Assembly: GCA_914767715.1 (NCBI GenBank)
Contig: OU612067.1
Span: forward strand, 8,182,001-8,246,000
Origin: Membranipora membranacea
Lineage: Eukaryota; Bryozoa; Gymnolaemata; Cheilostomatida; Membraniporidae
Direction: 5' to 3'
Length of the DNA stretch: 64,000 bases
Below are positions 46,221-58,989 of the stretch, in pieces; position 1 is the stretch's first letter; every line of letters starts with the position of its first letter. The notes beneath the pieces are model-generated. The model did not search any database. It was given only the letters and a program-made list of their open reading frames with translations, and was not told the origin of the DNA. Both the position numbers and the translations under genes were made by a program.

Positions 46221-49200
46221 TTATTTTTGTCCTTGACCGCCTTCCATTGCCTGGGTGTAGGCAGGAGGAGGCTGATACCCGACAGGTTGGGGTTGAAACC
46301 CTCCAGCAGGTGCTTGTTGAGAATTGTAGCCTGAAGCTTGGGGTGGTGGATGTTGGTATGCAGCTGCAGCAGTGTAGTACATATGTGGCTGTTGTACCAT
46401 AACTCCTGCCTGATGTACTCCTACAGGGTCTGTAAAAACATGTTGTGCTGACATGACACTAACACAGGTACCAGTACATGTATGTGTATATATGTGTAGA
46501 GGCCAACAACCAGAAATGCAACTAATTTATTCATCTCTCCAGTTTGATACACGTTCACATGTTCACATGCACATGCACTCACACATCCAGGTACATGTAC
46601 ATGTTCACGTACTCTTACATATGCATATACTCTTACGTGTACACATACACTCACATGCACATGTACACGATCACTTACATGTACATGTACACATGCTTGA
46701 TGTGTCGCGATTACAATTTTCAATACTAAGTTAACCTCCGTGACAAAATAAATAGACAGTTACAACTAGCCCAATATTTGCCACAATAAATCTTTGCAAT
46801 TGATAAATACCACAGCCTATAGCCTATGATCCACGTGAGTGCAATGTTCAAAGGCGATGCTCATTCTATGCATACATTGCCACATATATATCTATATTTA
46901 ATTTACTTTGGAAAGATATCTGGTTTTAACATTTCCCGCATTTATAAATCAATCATATTATAAGTTTCACTTACATGGAGACTGATTGTACTGCATGACA
47001 GTAGGATTGAACTGAACTCCAGCAGGATACACTGCTCCCCCATACATCTGATGTCTGTACTGTACCTGTAAATCAAAACTACTATCAGAAATATCTATAT
47101 ATATATATATCTGCTGAGAAAATGATTCAGCGCTTGCCAGTGGGTTAAAGACAAAAACCTGATCTCCCAGCCAAAATCTTGAGATCAATGTGATACATAG
47201 AGCTAAACTGAACACAATAGACAGTTTGCTGAGCTCTTATTTATGCCTCAATTTGGAGTTGTCCTCTCTCCAGTCTGGAACTTTTAACCCACATCGCATA
47301 GGAAAAACCTGCTGAAAGATGGTTATCTTGAAAACCGCTTGTGATAAGATAAATATGATTATTGATTCAGAGTCTGCACCATTGAAAAACCCTGTGAGAC
47401 AGGGTTTCCAAATCATTGAAGGCTTGAATGTTGATAAATCTTAATTTTAGTGACGAAACTCATCAAAATTTTTGCCAAATTGTCCGCAAAACAGGCAGAA
47501 AATGCTATAATTGACTATCCAATTACTAAAATTATTTCTCAAACTACGCCCATATGAGTTTTCAATGTTGCAGATTCTGAATAAAAAACTCCGAATTTAG
47601 GCCTAAATCAGAGCTCAGAAAACTGTCTATTTGACCACTTTGATGAATTATTTAATAAGACCATGTTAGGTCAGTTCTATGAAGGTGTCGGTTTGAGATG
47701 GCCTTAGCTAATTACCCTTTGAGCTCTATTGCCTTTACAACATCTGCAGACTGCTCCACAGCAAAGTACAGCACACCAGATGGTGATTACAAACTGCATG
47801 AATGCCATTATTAGCATGAGACTGTTGAGTGCTAGTTCCAGGGTGGTTTCCTGTAACACAAAGGAAGTACACAACAGTAGAATTGGATTGATAAACATCA
47901 GATAAAAAGGTTTGACAGCCAGGTAGCAGTGTACCCTTTGCTTCATTTACTCCATGACAAATGCGTGGTAAAGAATTCGGGTTCCCATCAAAAGCTCTGC
48001 AAGACAGTCTACTCTGAGGTATGTCGATTAAGAGTAGTTCATTCATTATTGACTTACTGTGTCACTCGTGCAATCCTCATCATCCCAGCTCCATCGTCTA
48101 CAATACCTCCTCCCTCCATCAGCAATACTAATTCCAGCAGCTGAAAACCCAAACATTGTGTAACAGAAGGCTGAAGCACATATAATGTTCAACACCATTG
48201 CCGCAACAATCTGAAAATAGTATAGCGTGAACAAATTATAAAGTCATGTATTTTTTCATTAGTTCTAAGATAAGAAAAAGATCCTTAGAGAATAAGGGCA
48301 GTATCCGTGTATTATTAATTACTTCACCAATTGCACAGCCTTTACCACCTTACCAACTCTTACAGCGCTAAGCTCAGTTGTGGTAGAGACACAAAGGACT
48401 TATTGAAACATTTGCTTATCTTTTGAGTTTTGTGATATGATTATTGTATAGTGTCTTGTTTTGATATGTTGCCGTTATCACATAGTAACTGAAGATATCC
48501 CCAATAGTGGACATAAAAGACTTCAATTCAATCAGATGACATCTGGTGTTGTCCAAATTTCAATATCATTTGAAGCCCAAATTAGGGTGTAATGAATCAG
48601 ACTGAGTGTGTTGCATTCCATACAAGACAGGGGTAACTTTGCATGTAAAAGATGAATTTAAGTGTGATATTTGATTCAGTTTGTTGTTTAGTTATGATGT
48701 TTTCATACCTTGCAGGAGTTTGTTTCACCGCGGGTAGAAGCCAGTCCAACAGCTCCGACGACCAACCACTATAAAATATTAACTGAAATGTGTATACCTT
48801 CACACGATGGTATTAAAGGAATCTCTAGGTCTCCTGTAAAGAGTTAATGTGGTTCAATTAAATCGGATCCAATAGGTACCTTTTTGGTTCTCGTTATGAA
48901 CAGAAGCGGTAAAAAAATGAATTTTGTTGTGCAGCCTTATCACCTCAGCCTTCGTTATGCAATGTTTGAAGATTCAAGTAGTCCATTTGAAGACCTAGGC
49001 CTAGACCTTCTCTCTGCCCTTAAAAATCAAAACCTATGGTGATAATGCGAACATTAACCAAATTACATTCTCGAATCTCGACACAGGAAGTGCCTCTCCA
49101 TATTCCTATTTTTTTTTATATTATGATTAGGTAAATATGCTTACAAAACATGTATAAGAACTTACAATGATTCCGATCCAGATTCCATATCCAATGAATG

Positions 49201-49875
49201 CTACACTGTCATGCATAGTATCATTGTAAAACTCAGCCAGTAATACGATTCCAAATATAATACACAGGAACGACATCACTAGCTGGATGCAAGACAACCT
49301 ACAAAAATGGAACCGAACAGAATTAGAAAATGTCTGTTGTAGATTGGTGTGATTCTCCATGACTTCATGCCATGAGCTCCCTGGTAAGCTGCCATCGGGA
49401 CAATAAGCAGGATAAGCCCATAAGCCAGGTTATTCTTAGCAAAGTTAAAGAACAGATGTGATTGATGGAACAATCCTAGTTGATCAATTGATTGATTCTC
49501 TTGGCTTCACTTTAATGTCAAACACTGTCCATTGATAGCATCTGATTTGATTGCGCTTGAGCTATGTTAAACACATTGTTAAAGTTTTGACAAACTTGGA
49601 ACTCAACTATCAGGATATATGTGATAGTCCTCTTCAGTTCAGGAACATTTTTCTACCACACCACACTGTGTTAGAGCAGATAGGCTGGCTTTGCCACGCG
49701 GCCAATTTGTTCAACCAAACAAACAAGGTAACATATAGACAACTTACACTTTCATATGTTTCTTGGCTGAATCCGTAAACCTGTCGACATCATCACCCTG
49801 CTGCTGCTGCTCAACTATCACCATGTTCTGTGCTGGCCCTGCATTGGCTAAGGAGGGATGGGGAGGCTGCTGCAT
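46221..49875 (-). CDS. CD20/MS4A-like four-pass membrane protein with Pro/Gln-rich PPxY tail, seven exons, 302 aa
   Basis: Exons on the minus strand: 49875-49748, 49298-49166, 48768-48709, 48210-48058, 47850-47716, 47065-46975, 46429-46221; GT-AG, phases agree throughout. It mirrors the plus-strand paralogue exon by exon: MQQPPHPSLANAGPAQNMV at the start, four hydrophobic segments (CIQLVMSFLCIIFGIVLL; VAFIGYGIWIGIIWLVVGAV; IVAAMVLNIICASAFCYTMF; LMLIMAFMQFVITIWCAVLC) and the post-TM4 cysteines CCGAVCRCC. The TM3-TM4 loop is longer, acidic and has CRRWSWDDEDC. The last exon is different and much longer: a Pro/Gln/Tyr-rich tail including YQHPPPQASGYNSQQ and YQPPPAYTQ, which contains a PPxY motif (PPAY) that can bind WW domains. 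The stop codon lies inside an AATAAA. The two genes point toward each other. Confidence 0.85.
46540..46700. repeat. Alternating purine-pyrimidine repeat (ACATGTACATG type)
   Basis: Many interrupted CACATG / TACATG / TTACAT words, in the last intron of the minus-strand four-pass gene. The open frames on both strands (MHMHSHIQVHVHV and similar) are artefacts of the repeat. Confidence 0.85.
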
Positions 49876-51003
49876 CTTTAGACTCTTTGTTTACTGACCG
49901 ACTCCGATCCTTGAAGTATTCTGTTACAACCAAGCTAACAACACAACTAGGTTCAGTTGCCTGAGTACACAGCTGAGTCTCGTGCCACTCAGTCAGATTA
50001 CGTATTGATAATGTAGAGGTTCACTTCCCTGCTAAATCCAAATTATATGGCTTGATAAGAGTTTCATCATATACTTGTTTGCGTTGTTTAAACATAAGAT
50101 AAGACTATTTTAAAACTCAGTACCCGTCAGGACTAAATTATTGCGCATGTCCTTATCAACATCAATTCAACAGTTCAACATGACTCTGTTAGATAATCGT
50201 CACTGCTTACGTACTTAGATATCAAATAGCCATAATGCAGGACAAGGTAAATATCCCAAACAAAATGACAGCCTACTTTGTGTTTTTGTTTCTGAATAGT
50301 TATGGGTTCATGTAAATTTGTCGAAATTGTCCTCCGTTGCTACTCAGTGTCAACAGGGAGTTTGGGACCCAATATCCCAAACTCCCTGGTGTCAACATAG
50401 GCAACACTGGAAGCCTAAGAGTTGTCTTCTTTTAATTCGAGAACAGCAACTCCTAAATTTCAATTCCAACTCCTGAATATATAATGCTAATGAGTGTTGT
50501 AATAATGGTCAGTCAGGTTCAACATTATGCTCGCGGGTCATTCAACCAACTACCAGTTAATTCGGGACAAAAACTTCTACTTGACAAGCTGATTACTTCA
50601 AGCAAATAAAAAATAACTCGGCCAATCATTTTCCTAATAAATGAGCATAACTATATCTTAGGTACGACATTACAGGATAAGCTCCGTATATAATTTGACT
50701 TCTATCTCTGTTTGTTGATATATTCAGGACAACAAGCAATATCTACGTCAATTTCTATATTGATAAAGTGTAGACCAAAACATCCAAAAAACAATTTTTC
50801 TTTGTTATAGATAGGGTCTATTTTATGTTTTATTGCTTTCTGGGTATTAATGAACTCTGATTTTTCCAATTTTGTCAGAGTTCCTGATCATTGTTTGCAT
50901 AGACAAGGCTGTTGACTTGTAGAATACAAGGCATCAGTTAGTTGTTTGTGTCCTATGTACTATCTCCTATACTGTGTTGACTAAACCATACCAACTATCA
51001 CAG
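49876..51003. other. Intergenic upstream of the minus-strand four-pass gene
   Basis: No gene seen. No clear TATA or initiator assignment can be made for the minus-strand promoter. One small hairpin at 50345-50397 is listed separately. Confidence 0.4.
50345..50397. repeat. 14-bp perfect hairpin flanked by GTGTCAACA direct repeats
   Basis: CAGGGAGTTTGGGA (50354-50367) and TCCCAAACTCCCTG (50375-50388) around 7 bases, with GTGTCAACA overlapping the left edge and again just right of the hairpin. It looks like a tiny insertion with a duplicated target. Confidence 0.6.
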
Positions 51004-52680
51004 TTAAGCAACATCAAGGCAAACCATGGATGTCCAACAAGATCCGGAAGCTGCTAGCAGATAGGCAATCAGCTCTGAAAGATAGTAACCAGCACGCATG
51101 TAAGCAGCTAAAGAGACAGGTACAGCATGAGTTCAGACAAGCCAAACTTGAACTAGCTGCCTATATTGACTCTAAATTTAAATCAGATTCCAGAACCACT
51201 TGGGCTGGTCTAAAGTCTTTTCTCAAGTTGAAGGATAAATCAAGTGAGTGCTCCGTAAATGTCAACAAGTTGAATAGCTTTTTTGCAAGATTTGAATGTG
51301 ATTCTGTACCACCCACATTACCAATTTTAGATAATGATATTGAACCTTTTTCCCTTGATGCTGTGTACAATGTTTTTAAGGATATAAGTGTAATGAAAGC
51401 GAGTGGTCCAGATAATATCTCTTCCCGCGTGATTAAAACCCTCGCTGACTGTCTAGCTGAGCCCATGTGCCAACTCTACAATGACTGTATCAAAAAGGGC
51501 CAAGTACCTAAAATTTAAATCTGCCAATATCACCCCGCTGCCAAAAGAAAAAGGTGCTTGTGAACCAAAGGACTATCGCCCGATTGCCCTTACTCCAGTT
51601 CTTGCTAAATGCTTAGAGCGCCTAGTCTCCCCCCACATATCTTCGCACATCAATGACCCCAACCAATACGCTTACCGTCAAAAGTGCAGTACAGAAGATG
51701 CTATACTTATATTACTTGACAGAATCACTGCATGTCTTGACAAATCAACTGAGAACTATGTACGTGCAGTCTTTATAGACTTTAGTAGTGCATTCAACAC
51801 CATTAACAGTTCAAATTGATAGAGATCCTGACAGAGAAACATGTGAATAACAACATAATCACATGGGTGTAAAACTTCCTGACTGATCGTACACAGTGAT
51901 ACATCTAGCGCATTAACTGTTTCAACTGGATGCCCTCAGGGGTGTGTCCTATCCCCAATCCACTTCTCATTATATGTGGAGAGCATGTCAGTGTCCAGCC
52001 CAAATATGTATGTCACGAAATACGCAGATGACACCGTTATACTAGAACTGTGTGGTGATAAGAGGCCTACTAAACTGCAAGCGGAGATCTGTAATGTTTC
52101 AACCTGGTGCGCAGATAAATCCCTACAAATCAAGACAAAAGAACTAGTCTTCTGTAATAAGCGAGATGACCCTGATCCCATACAACTTACCATTAATGAC
52201 GCAGACATAGAGAGAGTTAACGAGTACAAATACCTCGGAACAACACTGGAAAGAAAACTCTCATTTACCACCAACACATTGAAGCTTGTGGAGAAGGCTA
52301 ACAATTATTTATTCATCATGAAACAATTAGCCTACCTCAATGTCATCCCCTCCACAATTCAGCTAGCTTACACCACATTCATAGAAAGTGTCCTATCATA
52401 CCATCTATCAATTATCTACGGACACTTAAATCAAGATGACATGAAACAGTACAATCACACCATCACTGTAGCATGTCGTCTAAGCAAACACCAAATATCC
52501 CGCAAAAACATCAGCGAAGTATATAACAAAACTTTTAAAACCAAATGTTTGCATATGACATGCTGTGGACTAGACTCTATCTTAGACTTTGATAAATTAC
52601 CATCTGGTAGATACCGCGTCCCAAAATACAGAGTAAATACGAGAAAGTTCATTTTAGATCAAATTGTGCAAGACTGTTAA
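51004..52680 (+). pseudogene. 5'-truncated, broken non-LTR retrotransposon (reverse transcriptase ORF)
   Basis: The frame opens with KPWMSNKIRKLLADRQSAL, the linker after an endonuclease domain, then MKASGPDNISSRVIK. A frameshift near 51515 leads to NITPLPKEKGACEPKDYRPI and FIDFSSAFNTIN; the next stretch (about 51820-51970) has stops and shifts. It resumes with KYADDTVILEL (catalytic YADD) and runs to a stop at 52680 (LDQIVQDC). The endonuclease domain is absent. The motif set fits the CR1/L2/Rex/Jockey group of LINEs, which copy themselves through RNA. Dead copy. Confidence 0.85.
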
Positions 52681-53209
52681 ACTCTAATTTTTCATAACTC
52701 ATTTTATACTTACATTCTTAGTCATTTTTTATTGAGAATCTTTATGTCTTATTTTACAACGGAGCATTCATGGAAGATAAAGCTCTTATCTGGAGTAACA
52801 ACTAAACATGCAGACAATGCCATATTCAAGGACAACAGACCTGACAAAGTCAAGCCAATAACGTCTGCACAAAATCGGAAACATGGGAAATGGAAGACCC
52901 AGCCCCCTCCCCAGTATCCTCAAAAATGATGTCAAATTTTCGACCTAAACAGGTATCTTTTCAAGTGATCCTAATTAATTACTGCTTCATGGGGCTTCGC
53001 ATATTATTGAGAAAGACTGTGTGCTAAATGAAAAAAAGACAGAATCAAAGTCAAAGTAGAGAAGAAGTCAACTCAAGATCACTGTGCAATGACAGTAGGC
53101 TAACTAACAATGTACTAAACTGAGTTTGTCACTTGTCATTGGGCCAGCTATTGCCTAGTGACACTTTACCTGCTATCCCTAATAATACAATCAATAGTTG
53201 AATGATTTG
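52681..53209. other. Between two LINE relics; nothing recognised
   Basis: May include the 3' untranslated tail of the first LINE. A 65-codon frame (52732-52929) has no recognised motif. Confidence 0.35.
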
Positions 53210-54385
53210 TCACAGTTTCTGCACTTGATATCCGTAAAGCTTTTGATGGCGTAAACCATAATATCCTTGCCAGTAAACTGTTAACGAATTTCAATTTCCA
53301 CTCTAATGCGTCAAATTTAATTAAAAACTATCTTTCGAGTCGAGAGCAGGCCATGAAAGTTAATGGTTGTGCATCTGAATGCAGTCGAGTTATGACTGGT
53401 GTGCCGCAGGGGTGTGTACTTGGACCCCTCCTGGTTATCATGCTTATTAACAATCTGATGGAGCTCAAAAATTGTTATCTATATGCTGATGACTGCCTAC
53501 TAGTCACCAGTGGGGAAAACCCAGATAATTCCACAAAACTTATGGAAAAGAGCATTCATCAAGCATCCAGTTGGTACAGTGAAAATTGCCTTGTTCTAAA
53601 CGGCGGTAATCCACTTTATCCAATAGTCACCAACTTTCAACGTAATAGAAAACTCCTGACACCTCAATTAGCTAAGCTTTGGTACATTGGACTTATATGT
53701 TCTAATCTGGAATACAGCTCTCCTGTTTTATTTACCACAAATGACTATGTCAAAAAAATTTTTTAAAACTTGAAAATAGATGTTTGAAAATTATAGACTA
53801 TAACAGTTCTAAAGACAATACTCGAAAGACCTACAACATCCCTGTTTTAACTTTGCGTTTCGAATATTTGTATCTGCTGACGTTTTATAAAATTTGATAA
53901 TCGTCTAGTCCCAATAATTGATACCAATCTGCTCCCCGAGAAATTAACTAGTGAAACTTGGCTTGCTAAAAGTTCTGGGTTTAGACTATTTAAGGAAAAT
54001 TATAGATTTGCTTTAGCTAATTTCGGTGCTCAGAAGTTTAACGAATTACCCAATCATGTTAAGCTGAGTCAATCCCTTGCTACATTCAAAAATGCCACTC
54101 GGAGCCACGTCCTCAAACTTCTCAATTAATGAGTCAGTTCTTACCATTTCATTTTAGCCTACTGCTACAACTTTTCTTTGCCTAGCTATTGTGTATTAAC
54201 TTATGTAATGTTTTACTGCTTATTAATGCCTGCGTGTACTTTGTAATTTTACCTGTCATTGTTTTTGATTTTCAGTTACATGTCTTTTTAATTCTCCACC
54301 ATATTTTTATTAATTTTTCTGTCTTCTGGGTACAAGTCCTAAGGACTTATTCTTCTCCAGAATAAACATGGAATATATATATTTC
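53210..54385 (+). pseudogene. Second, different non-LTR retrotransposon relic
   Basis: Begins inside the reverse transcriptase: SALDIRKAFDGVNHNILASK, then MTGVPQGCVLGPLLVI and LYADDCLLVTSG (catalytic YADD), then a deletion joining to LLTPQLAKLWYIGLICSNLEYSSPVLF. After a stop near 53764, frameshifted pieces continue (LENRCLKIIDYNSSK...; GFRLFKENYRFALANFGAQ; FNELPNHVKLSQSLATF) to TAA near 54129. A short 3' tail with GGAATATATATATTTC follows to about 54385. The sequence differs clearly from the copy at 51-52.7 kb, so they are two LINE families. Confidence 0.85.
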
Positions 54386-57115
54386 ATTTTAGTTTGACAT
54401 GGTAATCTGCATGTGAACTTTCACCTTGGGCACTCCTCCAAATACCAGACAATTTCATTTTCATAGCCCTATATTGCTCTCTAGGCTTACACCGAACCCT
54501 CCAGCAGGGTTATTGTGGGCGCTTCAAGCCCTGGTGTGCCGCTACGCTGCGCAGGATGGTCAAAAATGACAGGGTGACAATTGAAAGCTAGATATCCATC
54601 CTGTTGTGGTGATCAAATATGGTTTGAGATGAATTATTTTGCATTTCAATTTTCAAATCAATAGAATGATGGCAATACTGATGCATACAATTACTGAAAG
54701 TGCTTCAGTACAATGGTAAATTAAATAACTGAAGATCTCTTTGAAAGACTGCTGTATTGGTTTAACTGTTGGTTTGCGGTTGGACTTGCTTGGTTTTGTG
54801 ATTCACTTTCAGCTTGATTAGACTCTTTTTTGTTAATTCACGTTGGAACAACTCCAAATTCAATTCAAAATAATCTAGTGTAGACAACACATCGTAAAAA
54901 CTAGTGAAAACTTTTATAGGCTTGTAGATACTGCATGTCCTATTTCTGCAGCCCATACACATTATGAAATACAATGAGTATTCAAAGTTTAGTTATGTTT
55001 AGGTTACGACAAAAATGTTAACAGTAATATTTCCTTGTTTTGTTGTAACGATAGCCAGATTGTATGCCGTCTTTCCCTGACCTCTAGTTTCCTCAACAGT
55101 AAAGTTCTGTAACATCACAAGCTCAAGGTTTCTACAGAAGAGCGGATAATTATCCCTATTGTGCCTTGTAATATCTATCATTATTCATTACTGCTTTACA
55201 ATGATCTTAACACAGGGCAGTAAAGGGTTTTGTATGCTTTGAATGGCGCCAGTTTTTTTAGACTGGAGTGATGCTTAATGGGATTTTTCCTCTCGTTATC
55301 TTCATGACGTCACCTTTTGCTAATTTTAGATATTTTTCAACCATAACAATAAATTAGAAACAATGAATCTATGTTAATATCTTGAGATAATACTTAGATT
55401 ACTAACTATCAAACCAATACTGTCCTTCACATTCATCGAGGAAGCAGACTGGTTTTATGCTTATCCCACAACTCATAGAATCACAGAAAGACAAATGAAT
55501 GGGAATGGGATAATATTGCAAAAACTAAATCATGTCACAAGGCTCATTGTAGATGCAACTCGATTAAATCAAGATCTTTTAGGAAGAAATTTATTCCTTG
55601 AAAATTGACGTTATAACTTTGAGAAAGCTGTTTATAAATAAAATACTGCAGGACTAGAAAATCTTTACTTACCTGTTGCTTAGTCGGGAGGCCAGATCTT
55701 CATCCCATCTTTGAGCAAATATAGATTATTTTGGAATCATGAGATAAACTCATGAATGGAGTAAAAGATATCGATATCCGCAAATGGCAATCAATGATTG
55801 TCATGCATTCTGTAAGATTAAAGATTTCAAAGTTTAGTTTCGAAAAATCGAATGTGAAAGCACAATATGTGATCCTGTTAATTTAAGATCTTCTCAAGTC
55901 AGCTGAAGTCTAGTGGAAACAATAATGACTGAAGGCAGATTTCTAAGCTGTAAAAAACTATGTTGGGGTCAGATGTGTCACTGTGATGCTAAAAATGTCC
56001 TTATAATCTAAACACATATTATATCTATACAGGTATCAACATCACATAACACTCGTAATTTATTATAATTATTGGCAGCAAGCACAAAATGATAGAAAGT
56101 TAAGATATATCAGTCAATCATCTTGTCAAAAGCAATTAGGTGGGGATATAAATATGGTATAATTATACATAATTACTAGCTAAAGTATCACTCAAATGAC
56201 AACATGTGAAAATATATGAAGTTGCTGCCTCAAGCTAGCACGTTTACCCAGACATGACATGAAGACTCTATTTATATCAAGTAATGGTGGGGGACGTAAG
56301 ATTCATTTTCAAGCAAAGATAGATTCTTGGCAACTGCACAATCTTGGACAAAGGGAGACAATATAAACTGCTGCTAGAACAAGCACACAAACTATAAGTA
56401 TCTTTCAATACCAAAGTGAAACTTAAAACAGCCAAGTGACCCTTGTTTAGTTTAACAAGATAAAAAGGTGTAAGAAAAAAAAATTGGAAAAGAAAAGAAC
56501 TCAAAGCTAAGTGACTCTATACAAAATCAAACTAACACATAAATCACTTTCATCTGTTGAAAGTCTGCAGTAGAATATTCTACATATCTTGTTTATACCA
56601 GAATTTACTTGATGGTAGTATGATGCAAGTAGCAGGTTCCCTCCCTCCTACGATGACCCTCTCTTTTTTCTCAAAACTATGTGAGCCATCTTTAATGTAC
56701 ACGTAAATAATATAAGCTACATCATAGAATGTGGTATCAGTAGAAAGGGCGAAAGTAATGCATGTACCATTGACTCGCTTACTCTCTTTTCTGAGCATAG
56801 CATGTCGACTCATGACATCAAGTGTGTATCCTAATTCTTAGCCTGCTGGAAAATCGACTTCACTTCATATCAAAGAGAGCTAGAAGAGTTCTCTTACTGA
56901 AATTTGGGTCGGCAAAGACAGAATGGACCTCTCATATTTCAGTCTTATTTTACAAGAACTTGTTATAATATATATGCCTAACTGTAGGAATGCCAGTAAT
57001 ATTGTATTCTATTGTACTGTACACACTGTGTCTCACATAAATACCGTAACATATGCTGTTTTGCTAATGTTACTTTACTCTACTGTGTAAATTATTCAAC
57101 TTAAAACAAATTCAG
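54386..57115. other. Intergenic; two minus-strand exon-like frames, unrecognised
   Basis: Minus-strand frames at 55181-54999 (NLELVMLQNFTVEETRGQGK...NITVNIFVVT) and 56813-56580 (VNGTCITFALSTDTTFYDVA...) read like beta-rich protein segments, but I could not link them by splice phases or name a family. Nothing else is supported in this stretch. Confidence 0.25.
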
Positions 57116-57382
57116 AATTCTGAAATCAATCTTGTAGCAGACAGAGGATGTAATTGGCCCCTGAACATAGTACTAGCCAATTATAGTCTTAGAGACAAAT
57201 TTATCACTCAAACAACAGCTTGGCTCACTAAAGAGCTAGACAGGAAATCAACATACCAAAACATAAACATACTTGAGAGATACAAGGAATTAATGTCAGA
57301 TTGGCAAACCGACTTTTATAAGCAGCAGAGGAGAGAAGGTTTTGAAGCGGGTGAGAGGGGGAAAGTCGTGAGACAAGCGTGA
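57116..57382 (+). other. Exon-like open frame, unrecognised
   Basis: After a CAG at 57115 an 88-codon frame reads NSEINLVADRGCNWPLNIVL..., TTAWLTKELDRKSTYQNINI, then LERYKELMSDWQTDF to TGA 57380. The mixed, charged composition looks protein-like in this AT-rich setting. The stop falls in a patch repeating CGTGAGA. No start codon or neighbour exon was found. Confidence 0.3.
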
Positions 57383-58989
57383 GGTTCGTGAGAAAAGGGG
57401 GAATATCGTGAGACTCACGTCAAAGTCGTGAGACTTGGCAAGTCTGGTTTTGCCCCAGGCTAGGCACACCACTAAATGTCATGTAAGTGAAAAGGATATC
57501 TGAGTCATATATATTTACTCTGACAAAGGCTGCACCTATGGTAACACCAGCCAATTTTTTCCACCTCTGTCTCACCTTCCTCCTGGCAGCCCAGGGTGGC
57601 TCTCAGGACCTTCTCCAGTATCTTAGCTATACTTTCATTCACATTATCAACGTTCTACAGTTTGAAAGTCTTAGTCTAGTCTTACATGTCTTTGCAATCT
57701 TAGAGTATGGTTTTATTTCTGATTTAGTTTGAGCTGGCTGTTATGTTGGTGACTCATCGGAGGAAAACAACACATGTGTTCAGTCTATATGCAAAGTGTA
57801 TCAGCTATGCAGTATGACATTCCCCACACTCAGTAGTTTCTAATGAATCAGAGTAAAACCCATTTCACAACTTGAGGATATTTCTAGCAAGATAAAATTA
57901 CATTTTGAAGACTTGCATAAAATGACCATCATAACTTGACAATCAGTGACACTGAATGAAAGAATATCTTTCACTGACACATTGAGATACTTTTCTCTCA
58001 TTTTATTTCATTTGTGTGAGCAAGCATCATTGGTATCTCTTCAGGTTCCACAGTCTGTTGTACAGCTTAAAGATTCAAGTCACACAATGTCTCACTGTGG
58101 TTAGATTTGTCTCTCGGATCATGACAGTTGATTTAGACCGGAGCTTGGTGTTATCAGAATTCAGAGCCTGGAAAATAGATTGGAGATTGCCATCACCATA
58201 CCTACAGACATAAAAAATTTACTCCTAATAACATCAATCTGATCAATCAATTTAAATATATGCGGAGCTATGCAAGAAATCATAACAGTATAACACAGCT
58301 ATTAGCAGAAGCCAGGTCATCCTGGGTCAAGTTACAAATTTAAAGTATATGCGGGGAATTATATAAATATCATAATTGAGCTAGACACACACCGCACAAT
58401 CACATCAAAGAAAACACAATCTGATCCTGTTGCTGACAAGAGATCAAAGCATCAAAATGGAAAAAGGTTATCATCAATCATCAATATTATTATCAAATGA
58501 TTGTTATAATGACTTGAGCATTAGAGTAAGCAAGCTGAATTGATTTTAACTTGTTAAAACTTTTTACAAACAAACAGATCATACACAGACAGATAATTTG
58601 CACAGATTCAGGTAGAGTAGTGCTTAATTGGAAACCTGTTTTGCCAATAAAAAAAACTGTTTAAAAGTTGCTAGGATTATGTGGTGACACTTCCCACTGA
58701 CAGCAAGGAATCGATGAATACATGTATTGATTGTCTCAGCAACAGCAGACAACATTTTTTGATTGTAACACGCGTCTATGTTCGCTTATAGAAATAAGAG
58801 TTGAATCAGTAATCTGTTCCAAATAATGAAATTCAAGGCTCAAAAAATTAAATCCGGAAATTACATATAATATCATTACTATATACAAATCAGAAATCAA
58901 TGTGTTGCGTGGGCATTATAAAACAGGGTAGAGCACAATATCATAATTGAAATAGAAAGTTGTCCAGGAGATTTGTGGAGGTATTTTTC
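57383..58989. other. Intergenic upstream of the second lectin gene; nothing recognised
   Basis: Contains four CGTGAGA-type words at 57365-57435. No supported gene or promoter element. Confidence 0.4.

Noticed and set aside
46421-46734. His/Val-rich ORFs on both strands
   Set aside because: Products of an ACATG-type repeat inside an intron.
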